Shown one piece after another: positions 1-6,319 of a DNA stretch of 7,993 nucleotides. The DNA lies in the NCBI GenBank assembly GCA_023142625.1, contig JAGLJD010000055.1, forward strand, positions 1 to 7,993. The letters run 5' to 3'. This stretch comes from Candidatus Parcubacteria bacterium (GTDB taxonomy: Bacteria; Patescibacteriota; Patescibacteriia; JAACEG01). Numbering within the stretch: position 1 is the stretch's first letter; every line of letters starts with the position of its first letter. A program made the translations under genes and the position numbers. The notes below the pieces were generated by a model. It made no database searches, was not told the DNA's origin, and saw only the letters and a program-made list of their open reading frames with translations.

Positions 1-163
1 AAATTTGCCTGCCTTTATATGTTCCGCAATTCAAGCAAACTGTATGGGGTAAAACAGGTTTTTTGCATTTCGGACAAGGAGAGAGATTGATTTTTTTAAG
101 GGCGTTATGCGACCGCCTCTGCCTGCTGGCGGATTTAGTTTGCTGTTTTTTTGGTACTGACAT
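1..163 (-). CDS. rpmF: 50S ribosomal protein bL32 (3' end cut by window edge)
   Basis: Small structural protein of the large ribosomal subunit. The visible 54 residues begin MSVPKKQQTKSASRQRRSHN, the family's typical basic N-terminus. They continue through a NALKKINLSPCPKC segment and a PHTVCLNCGTYKGR segment that match bL32 closely. Cys30, Cys33, Cys43 and Cys46 form two CxxC pairs, so this is the four-cysteine, zinc-ribbon form rather than a zinc-independent paralogue. Only a few C-terminal residues can be missing, because family members usually end soon after the GTYKGR motif. The start is the ATG at 161-163. No Shine-Dalgarno sequence precedes it; the leader is AT-rich. A strong promoter lies about 35-60 bp upstream, so the gene appears to be transcribed independently of the small ORF to its right. 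The common rpmF partner yceD (DUF177) is not next to it here. Confidence 0.96.
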   Translation of the reverse strand, partial: MSVPKKQQTKSASRQRRSHNALKKINLSPCPKCKKPVLPHTVCLNCGTYKGRQI

Positions 164-196
164 AAGAATTTAATAATAAAGTTGATTTATATTTGT

Positions 197-225
197 ATAT
201 TATCTCATTAAGCGCGATAAGTCAA
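197..225 (-). promoter_or_regulatory. Predicted sigma70-type promoter of rpmF
   Basis: On the minus strand a TTGACT -35 box (220-225) is separated by exactly 17 bp from a TAATAT -10 box (197-202). This is five of six consensus bases at -35 and optimal spacing. Initiation would fall near position 190, giving a leader of roughly 27 nt before the rpmF ATG at 163. The prediction rests on sequence match only. Confidence 0.7.
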
Positions 226-270
226 TTGTTCCTGCTGAAATTTTTAATTACAGAAATTTTAAGAGAAATG

Positions 271-285
271 ATAAAAATTTTTTAT
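271..285 (-). terminator. AT-only palindrome, possible weak terminator
   Basis: A 15-bp palindrome (7-bp arms around a central T) made only of A and T. It overlaps the TAA at 282-284 that closes the -1-frame extension of the small gene to its right. Its position between that stop and the rpmF promoter fits a transcription end. However, it has no GC pairs in the stem, so it may be nothing more than AT-rich sequence. Confidence 0.2.
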
Positions 286-386
286 GACAATTCGTTAATT
301 ATTACATCCAATATTTTATTTGCCTTATCAATATCTTTTTTTGTAATTCTTCTATATGTACCTATTCTTAGAGTTTGTTGAAATCG
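282..386 (-). other. Possible displaced C-terminus of the small gene at 368-646 (-1 frame)
   Basis: In the -1 frame relative to the adjacent 92-codon gene, an open stretch of 34 codons runs from just after a TAG (387-389) to a TAA (282-284). It overlaps the last codons of that gene. Its translation includes RIGTYRRITKKDIDKANKIL, followed by a hydrophobic-charged pattern ending in NELS. It looks like a normal soluble helix: charged residues are evenly spread and it lacks the Phe/Leu/Tyr/Asn excess expected of random AT-rich DNA. It has no ATG, GTG or TTG near its beginning, so it is unlikely to be a separate gene. It could be the true end of the neighbouring protein, reached by an indel or sequencing error within about 371-386, or it could be chance. 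Confidence 0.35.
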
Positions 387-646
387 CTAAATTCTTTACA
401 TTTTTTTATAGCCTCGTCACTTATTTTTATTCCTTCGCGTCGCAAGCGCACTAAATGGCTTGCTATACAGCCAAAAAACGCCATACGGCATTTATATAAG
501 TGATAATTTGGCATATCGGGTTGAAGAATTTCATTTGGAATATCGTCAATAAATTTATATCTAAATTCATTAAAATCGTTTAAAATTTTTTCTTTTATAC
601 CAAGGGGTTGTTCAATATTATCTATTGTTTTTTCTGATATCTTCAA
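368..646 (-). CDS. Small hypothetical protein, 92 aa, TTG start
   Basis: I do not recognise the family. The product is a soluble, mixed-charge, probably helical protein with no signal peptide or membrane segment. Its most distinctive part is the second half: PDMPNYHLYKCRMAFFGC, then SHLVRLRREGIKISDEAIKK, ending CKEFSDFNKL. The composition is protein-like and the reading frame is clean. The start is uncertain. No ATG occurs near the N-terminus, an in-frame TAA lies three codons upstream, and the best candidate is the TTG at 644-646 with no Shine-Dalgarno sequence. The C-terminus may also be wrong, because a plausible 34-codon continuation follows in the -1 frame. The gene lies between rpmF, which has its own promoter, and a palindromic repeat region. 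Nothing in its context indicates a role. Confidence 0.55.
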   Translation of the reverse strand: MKISEKTIDNIEQPLGIKEKILNDFNEFRYKFIDDIPNEILQPDMPNYHLYKCRMAFFGCIASHLVRLRREGIKISDEAIKKCKEFSDFNKL

Positions 647-662
647 TTCAATTTAGAAGTGC

Positions 663-687
663 AACTTTAAGTGCTATACTTAAAGTT
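663..687. promoter_or_regulatory. Perfect 10-bp inverted repeat overlapping a plus-strand extended -10
   Basis: The arms AACTTTAAGT (663-672) and ACTTAAAGTT (678-687) are exact reverse complements separated by 5 bp. On the plus strand the centre reads TGCTATACT (672-680), an extended -10, with a weak TTTAGA -35 (652-657) at 17 bp. This geometry resembles a dimeric-repressor operator on a promoter. Transcription from it would run rightward into the palindromic element and antisense to the 3' end of gyrA, not into a gene. The repeat also lies 16 bp upstream of the TTG start of the leftward small gene, so it could be that gene's operator or leader hairpin. Confidence 0.4.
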
Positions 688-736
688 ATATGCGAAATTA
701 TTATTTTAAGATTTTTGTGTTTAACTAAAAAAGCAT

Positions 737-894
737 TGTCTTTGCGAGGAGCGAATGGAGCGATAGCGGAATGAGCGACGAAGCAATCCCATTACTGAGC
801 GAATAAATCTCTACTTTGCATAGTTTGTGCGGATATTAACGAGATTGCTTCGTCGCTCTCTCTCACTGCGTTCGTTCGGCTCCTGGCAAAGACA
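737..894. repeat. Imperfect palindromic repeat element (54-bp arms, 50-bp spacer)
   Basis: The left arm (737-790) begins TGTCTTTGCGAGGAGCGAAT and ends GAGCGACGAAGCAATCCC. The reverse complement of the right arm (841-894) has the same length. It matches well at both ends (TGTCTTTGC, AGGAGC, GAGCGACGAAGCAAT) and is diverged in the middle. The spacer is 791-840. The element is clearly GC-richer than its surroundings and carries no credible ORF. From memory it resembles a widely scattered non-coding repeat whose ends read roughly CATTGCGAGGAGCG and CGACGAAGCAATC, found in many bacterial genomes. It ends 43 bp downstream of the gyrA stop, so its RNA hairpin might also serve as the 3' boundary of that transcript. 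It is REP- or MITE-like; mobility is inferred, not shown. Confidence 0.75.
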
Positions 895-906
895 GGAGTC
901 AGGAGT
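893..906. repeat. Tandem 7-bp duplication (CAGGAGT x2)
   Basis: Two adjacent copies of CAGGAGT, beginning at the outer edge of the right arm of the palindromic element. The first copy also supplies one side of a small hairpin (CTCCTG at 880-885 with CAGGAG at 893-898). The duplication could be a scar of insertion or excision, or replication slippage. Confidence 0.5.
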
Positions 907-914
907 GTGGGAAT

Positions 915-928
915 TTCTCGCAAAGACA
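915..928. repeat. Fragment of a second copy of the palindromic element terminus
   Basis: TTCTCGCAAAGACA matches the reverse complement of the left-arm end of the neighbouring element (TCCTCGCAAAGACA) at 13 of 14 positions. It also resembles the right-arm terminus at 881-894. It lies only 9 bp from the gyrA stop, which suggests nested or partially deleted copies of the same repeat family. Confidence 0.45.
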
Positions 929-937
929 GCGGGATTT

Positions 938-3418
938 TTACACAAAAGCGACATTAGCGATCTCGTCGCCTTTGTTTCTAAACCTCATCACTTTTACGCC
1001 TTGCGTAGATCTGCCAAGCAAGCTTACAGATTTGAGCGGCAAGCGGATAACCTGCCCGCCGCTGGAAATAATTATAATATCTTCGTCCAGCGCTTTGGAA
1101 TTAATGACATTCATAGATATTAAATTTCCTGTTTTTCCTGTTATTTTAGCGGTTTTAATTCCGCTGCCGCCTCGTGACTGCAAGCGGTAAGCAGCCAAAC
1201 TCGTCCTTTTGCCAAAACCGTTTTTTGTCAAAACAAGAGCTTGCAGATCTTGCTCTTTGATTATTTTATCAATAACATCCATTCCAACGACAGAATCGCT
1301 GTTTTTAAGCCGAATGCCTTTTACGCCGCTTGCTCCGCGTCCCATAGCGCGAATATTGCCTTCTTTGAATTTAATTGACTGTCCAGCGCTTGTGGCAATC
1401 ATAATATTGTCATTGCCTGACGATGGCTTTACCCATTTTAAAATATCTTCGTTTCTTAATTTTATCGCTATCAAGCCGCTTCTCCGCACATTTGAGAAAT
1501 CCTCCAATTTTACTTTTTTAATAATGCCTTTTTTAGTCTGCATCACTAAATATTTATATCCTTCAAGTTCACTGATAGGCAGAACAGCCGAAACAAATTC
1601 ATTCGGGCTTAATTGCAGAAAATTGACTATCGCCTGTCCCTTTGCTTGCCTGCTTGTCTGCGGAATATCATAAGCTTTTAATTGAAAAACGCGTCCGTGG
1701 GTTGTAAAAAATAGAAGATCTGAATGCGTTGAGGTTGTGAAAAAATGCTTTATAATATCTTCTTCTTTGGTCTCCATTCCTTTAATTCCCTTGCCGCCGC
1801 GCGCTTGTGTCTTGAAAATATCAGGCGCTAATCTTTTGATATATCCGTCGTGCGTTATTACGACAATTGCCGGTTCATTGGGAATAAGGTCTTCGGCAGC
1901 GAATTCATCTATTCCGCCTGCGATGATTTTTGTTCTTCTATTATCTCCGAATTTTTCTTTTATTTCCATTAAATCATCCTTTATGATTTTTAAGATTAAT
2001 TTCGCGGATCCGATAATTTTTTCTAAATTTTTGATTAGTTTTAATTTCTCTTTTAGTTCGTCTTCTATCTTTAATCTTTCTAGATTAGCTAAATTCTGCA
2101 GTTTCATTTCTAAAATAGCTATTGCCTGTTTTTCGCTTAACTTGAATTTTTTTATTAAATTTATTTTAGCAGTTTCTTTGTCTTTTGACTGTTTTATTAT
2201 TTTAATGACAGCGTCAATTTTATCCAAGGCGATTTTCAGCCCCTCTAAAATATGCGCTCTGTCTTTTGCTTTTTTTAATTCAAATTCGCATCTTCTTTTT
2301 ATTACTATCTGCCGATGCTTTATGTATTCGTCTAAAAAATTTTTCAAATTTAATATTTTCGGCTGGATTCCGCCTATTAAAGCAAGCATATTAAAATTAA
2401 AATTGTCCTGCAACTGCGTTAATTTAAACAGCCGATTAAGGGTTTTTTTAGGGTAAGCGTCTTTTTTAAGATCTATCACAACCCTTACTTCCCCAAGCCC
2501 TTTTGATTCGTCGCGCAAATCTTTAATACCGTCTATTTTTTTGTTTTTTACCAAATCCGCTATTTTTTCTATTAAATGCGATTTATTCACTTGATACGGA
2601 AGTTCGCCTACGATTATTTGAAATCTGCCTTTTTTTGTTTCCACGATTTCCGTTTTCGCCCGCATCGTCACTTTTCCGCGCCCGGTAGTATAAGCTTCTT
2701 TTATATCTTTGGTATTATAGATAATTCCGCCAGTAGGGAAGTCAGGACCTTTGACAAATTTCATTAAATCGCTGATGGCGGTGTCAGGATTATCAATAAG
2801 ATAAATAACAGCGTCAATAATTTCCGTTAAATTATGCGGCGGGATATTTGTTGCCATTCCGACCGCGATTCCCAATGTTCCGTTTAGCAGAAGCTGCGGC
2901 AGCTGAGAGGGCAGAACCTTCGGCTCTTTCTGGCTTCCGTCATAGTTCGGGATAAAGTCCACAGTGTCTTTTTCAATATCAATTAGCATTCTTTCAGATA
3001 TTTTCGTGAGTTTTGCTTCAGTGTATCTCATAGCGGCAGGCCTGTCTCCGTCCATTGAGCCGAAGTTTCCCTGTCCGTTCACTAATTGATACCGCATTGA
3101 AAAATCCTGCGCCATTCTTGCCATGCTGTCATAAACAGCCACATCTCCGTGCGGGTGGTATTTTCCTAAAACTTCTCCGACTACTGTAGCGGATTTTCTA
3201 AATTTAGCGCTTGATTTCAAGCCTAAATCCCACATAGCGTAAAGAATTCTGCGATGCACTGGCTTTAATCCGTCGCGGACATCAGGCAGGGCGCGCGCGA
3301 TAATCACGCTCATCGCGTAGTCTAAATAACAATCCTTCATCTCCCCTGAAATTTTTTGTTCAATAATTTTTCCGCTAAAATCATGGCTTGCCTGTTTTTC
3401 TATTTTTTTATTTTCCAT
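938..3418 (-). CDS. gyrA: DNA gyrase subunit A
   Basis: This is the cleavage-religation subunit of the A2B2 type IIA topoisomerase that introduces negative supercoils in the cytoplasm. The 826 residues cover the full family length. The catalytic core starts near residue 30 ([20 protein letters not shown]) and the active-site Tyr132 sits in [10 protein letters not shown], preceded by the catalytic Arg131. A coiled-coil segment spans about 370-500. The C-terminal wrapping domain shows six blade repeats, starting near residues 522, 572, 628, 676, 731 and 785. The gyrase box reads QARGGKG (538-544); this argues for GyrA rather than ParC, although the usual second-position Arg is Ala. The chain ends right after the last blade, without the acidic tail of the E. 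coli protein. The quinolone-determining region reads [10 protein letters not shown], with Val93 where E. coli has Ser83, while the Asp87 equivalent (Asp97) is kept. The ATG start has no Shine-Dalgarno sequence. It has its own promoter; gyrB is not in the window. Confidence 0.98.
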   Translation of the reverse strand: MENKKIEKQASHDFSGKIIEQKISGEMKDCYLDYAMSVIIARALPDVRDGLKPVHRRILYAMWDLGLKSSAKFRKSATVVGEVLGKYHPHGDVAVYDSMARMAQDFSMRYQLVNGQGNFGSMDGDRPAAMRYTEAKLTKISERMLIDIEKDTVDFIPNYDGSQKEPKVLPSQLPQLLLNGTLGIAVGMATNIPPHNLTEIIDAVIYLIDNPDTAISDLMKFVKGPDFPTGGIIYNTKDIKEAYTTGRGKVTMRAKTEIVETKKGRFQIIVGELPYQVNKSHLIEKIADLVKNKKIDGIKDLRDESKGLGEVRVVIDLKKDAYPKKTLNRLFKLTQLQDNFNFNMLALIGGIQPKILNLKNFLDEYIKHRQIVIKRRCEFELKKAKDRAHILEGLKIALDKIDAVIKIIKQSKDKETAKINLIKKFKLSEKQAIAILEMKLQNLANLERLKIEDELKEKLKLIKNLEKIIGSAKLILKIIKDDLMEIKEKFGDNRRTKIIAGGIDEFAAEDLIPNEPAIVVITHDGYIKRLAPDIFKTQARGGKGIKGMETKEEDIIKHFFTTSTHSDLLFFTTHGRVFQLKAYDIPQTSRQAKGQAIVNFLQLSPNEFVSAVLPISELEGYKYLVMQTKKGIIKKVKLEDFSNVRRSGLIAIKLRNEDILKWVKPSSGNDNIMIATSAGQSIKFKEGNIRAMGRGASGVKGIRLKNSDSVVGMDVIDKIIKEQDLQALVLTKNGFGKRTSLAAYRLQSRGGSGIKTAKITGKTGNLISMNVINSKALDEDIIIISSGGQVIRLPLKSVSLLGRSTQGVKVMRFRNKGDEIANVAFV

Positions 3419-3440
3419 AATTAATTAAATTTTTATAAAT

Positions 3441-3469
3441 AAAAATCACCTGTTAACCAGGCTCTTTTT
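3441..3469 (-). promoter_or_regulatory. Hairpin in the gyrA leader
   Basis: Two 12-nt arms (3441-3452 and 3458-3469) flank a 5-nt loop. On the transcript the inner stem is CCTG/CAGG plus a G-U pair, followed by two tandem G-A oppositions and then five A-U pairs. It starts at about the predicted start of the gyrA message and ends 22 nt before the ATG, so it would form a 5' structure. It is followed on the minus strand by ATTTTTATTT, so it could instead end transcripts coming from the patatin operon. Confidence 0.4.
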
Positions 3470-3474
3470 ATTTA

Positions 3475-3502
3475 AGTATAACATTTTTTTCATTATTTGC
3501 AA
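3475..3502 (-). promoter_or_regulatory. Predicted sigma70-type promoter of gyrA with extended -10
   Basis: On the minus strand TTGCAA (3497-3502) and TATACT (3475-3480) are separated by 16 bp. TG one base upstream of the -10 gives the extended form TGTTATACT. Initiation would fall near 3468, about 50 nt before the gyrA ATG at 3418. This suggests gyrA is transcribed separately from the operon upstream. Confidence 0.65.
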
Positions 3503-3564
3503 CCTTTAAAAAAATTATCTCTAACGAATTTAAAGAATGTCATTAAATCTTTTGCATCCATCAT
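3493..3564 (-). CDS. Possible 23-codon small ORF overlapping the patatin stop
   Basis: The patatin TGA (3561-3563) is embedded in ATGA, and the overlapping ATG opens a 23-codon frame ending in TAA at 3493-3495. The peptide starts MMDAKDLMTFF and ends DNFFKGCK. Its hydrophobic residues (Leu7, Met8, Phe10, Phe11, Val14, Phe18) alternate with Lys and Arg in a pattern that would give an amphipathic, basic helix. An ATGA overlap is the classic geometry for translational coupling, which is the main argument for it. Against it, the frame is very short in AT-rich DNA, has no recognisable family, and overlaps the gyrA -35 box. Confidence 0.28.
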   Translation of the reverse strand: MMDAKDLMTFFKFVRDNFFKGCK

Positions 3565-4382
3565 ATTAATTTTCTAATCATAGGCAAAATTTTAAGGGCG
3601 GCTTTTTCACCTGATTTAATAGTTTTTTTAACTTCTTTATTATCAAAAAATTTACTCCATCCGACCAATCCTATTTCTCCAACTTTTGGCTCAATAAGAA
3701 TGTCAGCTGTTTTTAAAGAATTTTGCGCCAGATGATACCTCAATATATTTAACGCCCTTATCGGCACTTTAGTTAAATTAATGTTTTTATCCAAATCATT
3801 TTTTAATCCATTGTTAAAAGAAGCATTATCAAGATTAACAGCTATTACTATATCCGCTCCCATCGCGCGCGCCGCGTCGTCTGGCAATGGATTTGATAGT
3901 CCGCCGTCAGCCAATAATTTATTTTTATATTTCAAAGGCTGAAAAACAACAGGAACCGACAAACTTGCCCTTATTGCTTTAATAATATTACCATGTTTAA
4001 TATCAACCTCTTTGCCCGTAGATAAGTCGGTGGCTATAACTACAAGAGGAATTTTTAAATTATCAAAATTTAAATCGCTTGAAATCCATGTTTTAATTAA
4101 ATTCTCTAATCTTTTTCCTTTAACTAACCCTCCATTAAAAGTCGGATCAACTATTGACAACCCTGTTCTCCATGTGGCTTCCAAAGCTATTTTCTCTAAT
4201 TTATCTATATCTTGATTTGCGGCGTAAAAAGCGCCGACCAAAGCGCCAATGCTTGATCCAGCGATATAATCAATGGGAATATTATTAGCCTTTAAAGCTT
4301 TAATAACGCCAATGTGCGTTAGCCCCTTAACTCCGCCGCTCCCTAAAGCCAAGCCGATTTTTAGTTGTTTTTTATTTGCCAT
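3561..4382 (-). CDS. Patatin-like phospholipase (RssA/YchK-type acyl hydrolase)
   Basis: Predicted serine acyl hydrolase of the bacterial patatin family, acting on phospholipids or other acyl esters. All family motifs are visible in 273 residues, a normal length. The glycine-rich oxyanion loop is GSGGVKG (14-20). The nucleophile elbow is GSSIG (42-46) with Ser44. The conserved ASLSVPVVFQP segment is near 139-149, and the catalytic DGG is 159-161 (Asp159) in DGGLSNPLPD. No signal peptide or membrane segment is apparent, so the enzyme should sit in the cytoplasm or peripherally on the inner face of the membrane. The start is the ATG at 4380-4382 after an AT-rich leader without a Shine-Dalgarno sequence. 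It follows the adaptor gene by only 23 bp on the same strand, so co-transcription with the transporter genes is likely. Substrate cannot be read from the sequence. Confidence 0.93.
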   Translation of the reverse strand: MANKKQLKIGLALGSGGVKGLTHIGVIKALKANNIPIDYIAGSSIGALVGAFYAANQDIDKLEKIALEATWRTGLSIVDPTFNGGLVKGKRLENLIKTWISSDLNFDNLKIPLVVIATDLSTGKEVDIKHGNIIKAIRASLSVPVVFQPLKYKNKLLADGGLSNPLPDDAARAMGADIVIAVNLDNASFNNGLKNDLDKNINLTKVPIRALNILRYHLAQNSLKTADILIEPKVGEIGLVGWSKFFDNKEVKKTIKSGEKAALKILPMIRKLI

Positions 4383-4405
4383 AATTTATTTTTTTTACAC
4401 GCTAA

Positions 4406-6259
4406 CTAATTAGATACTGATATTATATCCCCATTTTTTAATTCATAATTACCTTCAATAACTATTATATCATTTTCAGATAATCCTTCAACGATTTTTA
4501 CTTCATTGTTATTAACAATTTCTGTTTTAATTGTTTTAATGATAATTTTATTATCGCAGCCGATTGTATAAACTTTTTCAAGCCCGTCCTTAATAAATAT
4601 CGCTGATTTAGGAATAGCCAAAATATATTCTTGTTTTTTAGTAATAATTTCCAAGCTGGCTATCATACCAGCTTTAATTTTTTCATCTTTATTGTCTAAC
4701 TGAATTTTTATTGGAAATTTTTTGCTTATTGAATCAGCCACCGAACTGATATAATAAACATTGCCGACAAACTCCTCGTCGGGATAAGCGGCGCAAGAAA
4801 TTTTAGTTTCCTGTCCGAAAGCAACTTTGCCTATATCAAATTCAGTTAAAGACAATTCTATTTTTATGCCACTTGTGTTAACAATGCTTGCCACAGGATT
4901 GCCGGCTGCAGCCATTTCCCCACTGTCAATAAATATTTGATTGACTATGCCAGAAATCGGCGCAGGGATAGTTGTATTGTTTAATTGCGCTTGCGTATAA
5001 TCTAATTGCCCTTGAGCTGCAGCAATCTGTTGGTCTGCCCGTTTTTTCACACCTTCTAAATTTATTTGCGTTAATTCCAACTGCTTTTGAACCGCGTCAA
5101 TTTGCGATTTAGATTGGCTTTCCGCTAAAATTAAGGCTTGCTGCTTAATATCCAAAGCGCTTTGTGCTGTTTCGTAAGCCGATTGAGCTGTGTCGCTGCT
5201 TGAAACATCTGCCAATTTAGCATTAATGATTGTCTGCTGGTTGGCTTGCAAAGAACTAATCGCAGATTGAATGCTCGCTAAATTAGCGTCAATTGATGTT
5301 TTTAAAGCATTAAGATCAACTGAAGTAAAATCGCTCGTTGTTATTGTGTTGTCTAATAATATTTTAGTTTTAACTAATGTCTCCCTTGTTGAATTTAAAG
5401 AATTGCCGACTTCATCTATTAAATCGTCTATTTCTAATAAAAAATAATTATTACTTAAATTATTATAATTAATATCAGAAGTTTCATAATCGTTTTTTGC
5501 CTGAAAAAATAAGTTTTTTGTATTAGTTAGAGTTTGCGATTTTTTTGCTCCTAAAACATTTTTATAGTCATTATTGGCTGACGGATCTCCAGGGCTTTCA
5601 CCGATAATGTTGCCGACAGCCGTCAATGCTGTTTTAATGGCTGTTAAATTGCTTTGCATTGTTGTTTTAATATTATCATACGCGTTTTGGATTGTTTGTT
5701 CATTTGTGTTTTTTATATTTATCAAAGATTTTTTCGCGCTATTCATTGAAATTTGCGCGGACTCTATAGTTAATTTTGAATTATTGGTATTTTCCGCCGC
5801 GTTTATTTTAATATTTTCTAAATTAATTTTTGTCGCAGCCACGGTTAATTCAGCCGCGCTAATATCCTGATTAGCTGACGCGATCGTGTTAGTTATGCTG
5901 GATTGCGCGTTATTATATGATACCAGCAACGCGCTATCTTGTTCTAATTGAATTAAAATTTGATTCGTCCCGACCTCTTCTCCCTCGCGCGCATATATGC
6001 CAACTACTTTGCCGCTTACTTTTGGGCTCACTATTACCTCATCCATGGGCTGAGCCGTACCTGACAGAGAAATATCACTGCTTATGGTTTTCGGCGATAA
6101 CTTATATGTCTGCACCGCGATTATATTTTCATCAGCGGATTCAAAATTAACCGCTGGTTCATTTTTGCCAGCTAAAAAAATATATCCAAAAATAATCAAA
6201 TTGATTATTAAAATAGCGCCGATTATTTTTATTGCCTTGTTTATAATTAAATTTTTCAT
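4406..6259 (-). CDS. RND-type membrane fusion (periplasmic adaptor) protein with very long coiled-coil region
   Basis: This adaptor protein links an inner-membrane pump to extracytoplasmic partners. In order: an N-terminal membrane anchor (about 10-30) with no lipobox; the first half of a lipoyl domain (about 71-108, with VSPKVSGKVVGIYAREGEEV); a long, Gln/Asn/Ala-rich helical region (about 109-428); the second lipoyl half (about 429-465, with IPAPISGIVNQIFIDSGE); a beta-barrel domain (about 466-545, ending GMIASLEI); and a membrane-proximal domain (546-617). The helical insert of about 320 residues far exceeds the roughly 70 of AcrA. It is interrupted by breaks near 221-237, 302-316 and 350-356, so it may form more than one hairpin. 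The gene follows the pump gene by 60 bp and precedes the patatin gene by 23 bp. The order pump-then-adaptor is the reverse of acrAB. The start ATG at 6257-6259 has no Shine-Dalgarno sequence. No TolC-like gene is visible. Confidence 0.9.
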   Translation of the reverse strand: MKNLIINKAIKIIGAILIINLIIFGYIFLAGKNEPAVNFESADENIIAVQTYKLSPKTISSDISLSGTAQPMDEVIVSPKVSGKVVGIYAREGEEVGTNQILIQLEQDSALLVSYNNAQSSITNTIASANQDISAAELTVAATKINLENIKINAAENTNNSKLTIESAQISMNSAKKSLINIKNTNEQTIQNAYDNIKTTMQSNLTAIKTALTAVGNIIGESPGDPSANNDYKNVLGAKKSQTLTNTKNLFFQAKNDYETSDINYNNLSNNYFLLEIDDLIDEVGNSLNSTRETLVKTKILLDNTITTSDFTSVDLNALKTSIDANLASIQSAISSLQANQQTIINAKLADVSSSDTAQSAYETAQSALDIKQQALILAESQSKSQIDAVQKQLELTQINLEGVKKRADQQIAAAQGQLDYTQAQLNNTTIPAPISGIVNQIFIDSGEMAAAGNPVASIVNTSGIKIELSLTEFDIGKVAFGQETKISCAAYPDEEFVGNVYYISSVADSISKKFPIKIQLDNKDEKIKAGMIASLEIITKKQEYILAIPKSAIFIKDGLEKVYTIGCDNKIIIKTIKTEIVNNNEVKIVEGLSENDIIVIEGNYELKNGDIISVSN

Positions 6260-6282
6260 ATATTTTCAATTATTTTATTGTT

Positions 6283-6301
6283 ATTAATTTATTAATTTAT
6301 T
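6283..6301. repeat. Short AT-rich tandem repeat between pump and adaptor genes
   Basis: An 8-bp unit ATTAATTT is present twice in direct succession (6283-6298), followed by a partial third copy. It occupies the 60-bp spacer between the transporter stop and the adaptor start. I see no promoter-like pair in this spacer, which supports co-transcription of the two genes. The repeat is probably slippage in AT-rich DNA. Confidence 0.45.
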
Positions 6302-6319
6302 GGTTTGCGGAAATTAAAA

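Noticed and set aside
193..381. 62-codon plus-strand ORF encoding a hydrophobic peptide
   Set aside because: It starts at a TTG without a ribosome binding site. Its Ile/Leu/Phe/Tyr-rich composition is what random AT-rich DNA gives. It overlaps the rpmF promoter and the more protein-like minus-strand frames.
880..898. CTCCTG/CAGGAG hairpin as a rho-independent terminator of gyrA
   Set aside because: The stem is only 6 bp and no T-run follows it on the minus strand. It is better explained as part of the repeat terminus and the adjacent duplication.
647..937. tRNA, CRISPR array or insertion sequence in the gene-free stretch
   Set aside because: No tRNA-like cloverleaf or T-loop sequence, no regularly spaced repeats and no transposase frame are visible. 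The only structure is the palindromic element and the inverted repeat already listed.
827..1123. 98-codon plus-strand ORF across the palindromic repeat into gyrA
   Set aside because: It is the chance translation of the right repeat arm, followed by the antisense strand of the gyrA 3' end. The peptide has no domain character.
1737..2456. 239-codon plus-strand ORF (and the 1209-1673 frame) opposite gyrA
   Set aside because: These are shadows of the gyrA codon pattern on the opposite strand. They are Ser/Phe/Ile-rich with no motifs, while gyrA itself is certain.
3561..3563. Possible reassignment of TGA to glycine, as in some Patescibacteria (Gracilibacteria, Absconditabacteria)
   Set aside because: TGA is used as the natural end of the full-length patatin gene, and the other genes are complete without internal TGA. 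Conserved glycines are encoded by GGN codons, so the standard code is simplest.
5574..6287. Plus-strand frames opposite the adaptor gene
   Set aside because: Low-complexity antisense translations of the coiled-coil and N-terminal coding sequence, without start signals or recognisable domains.
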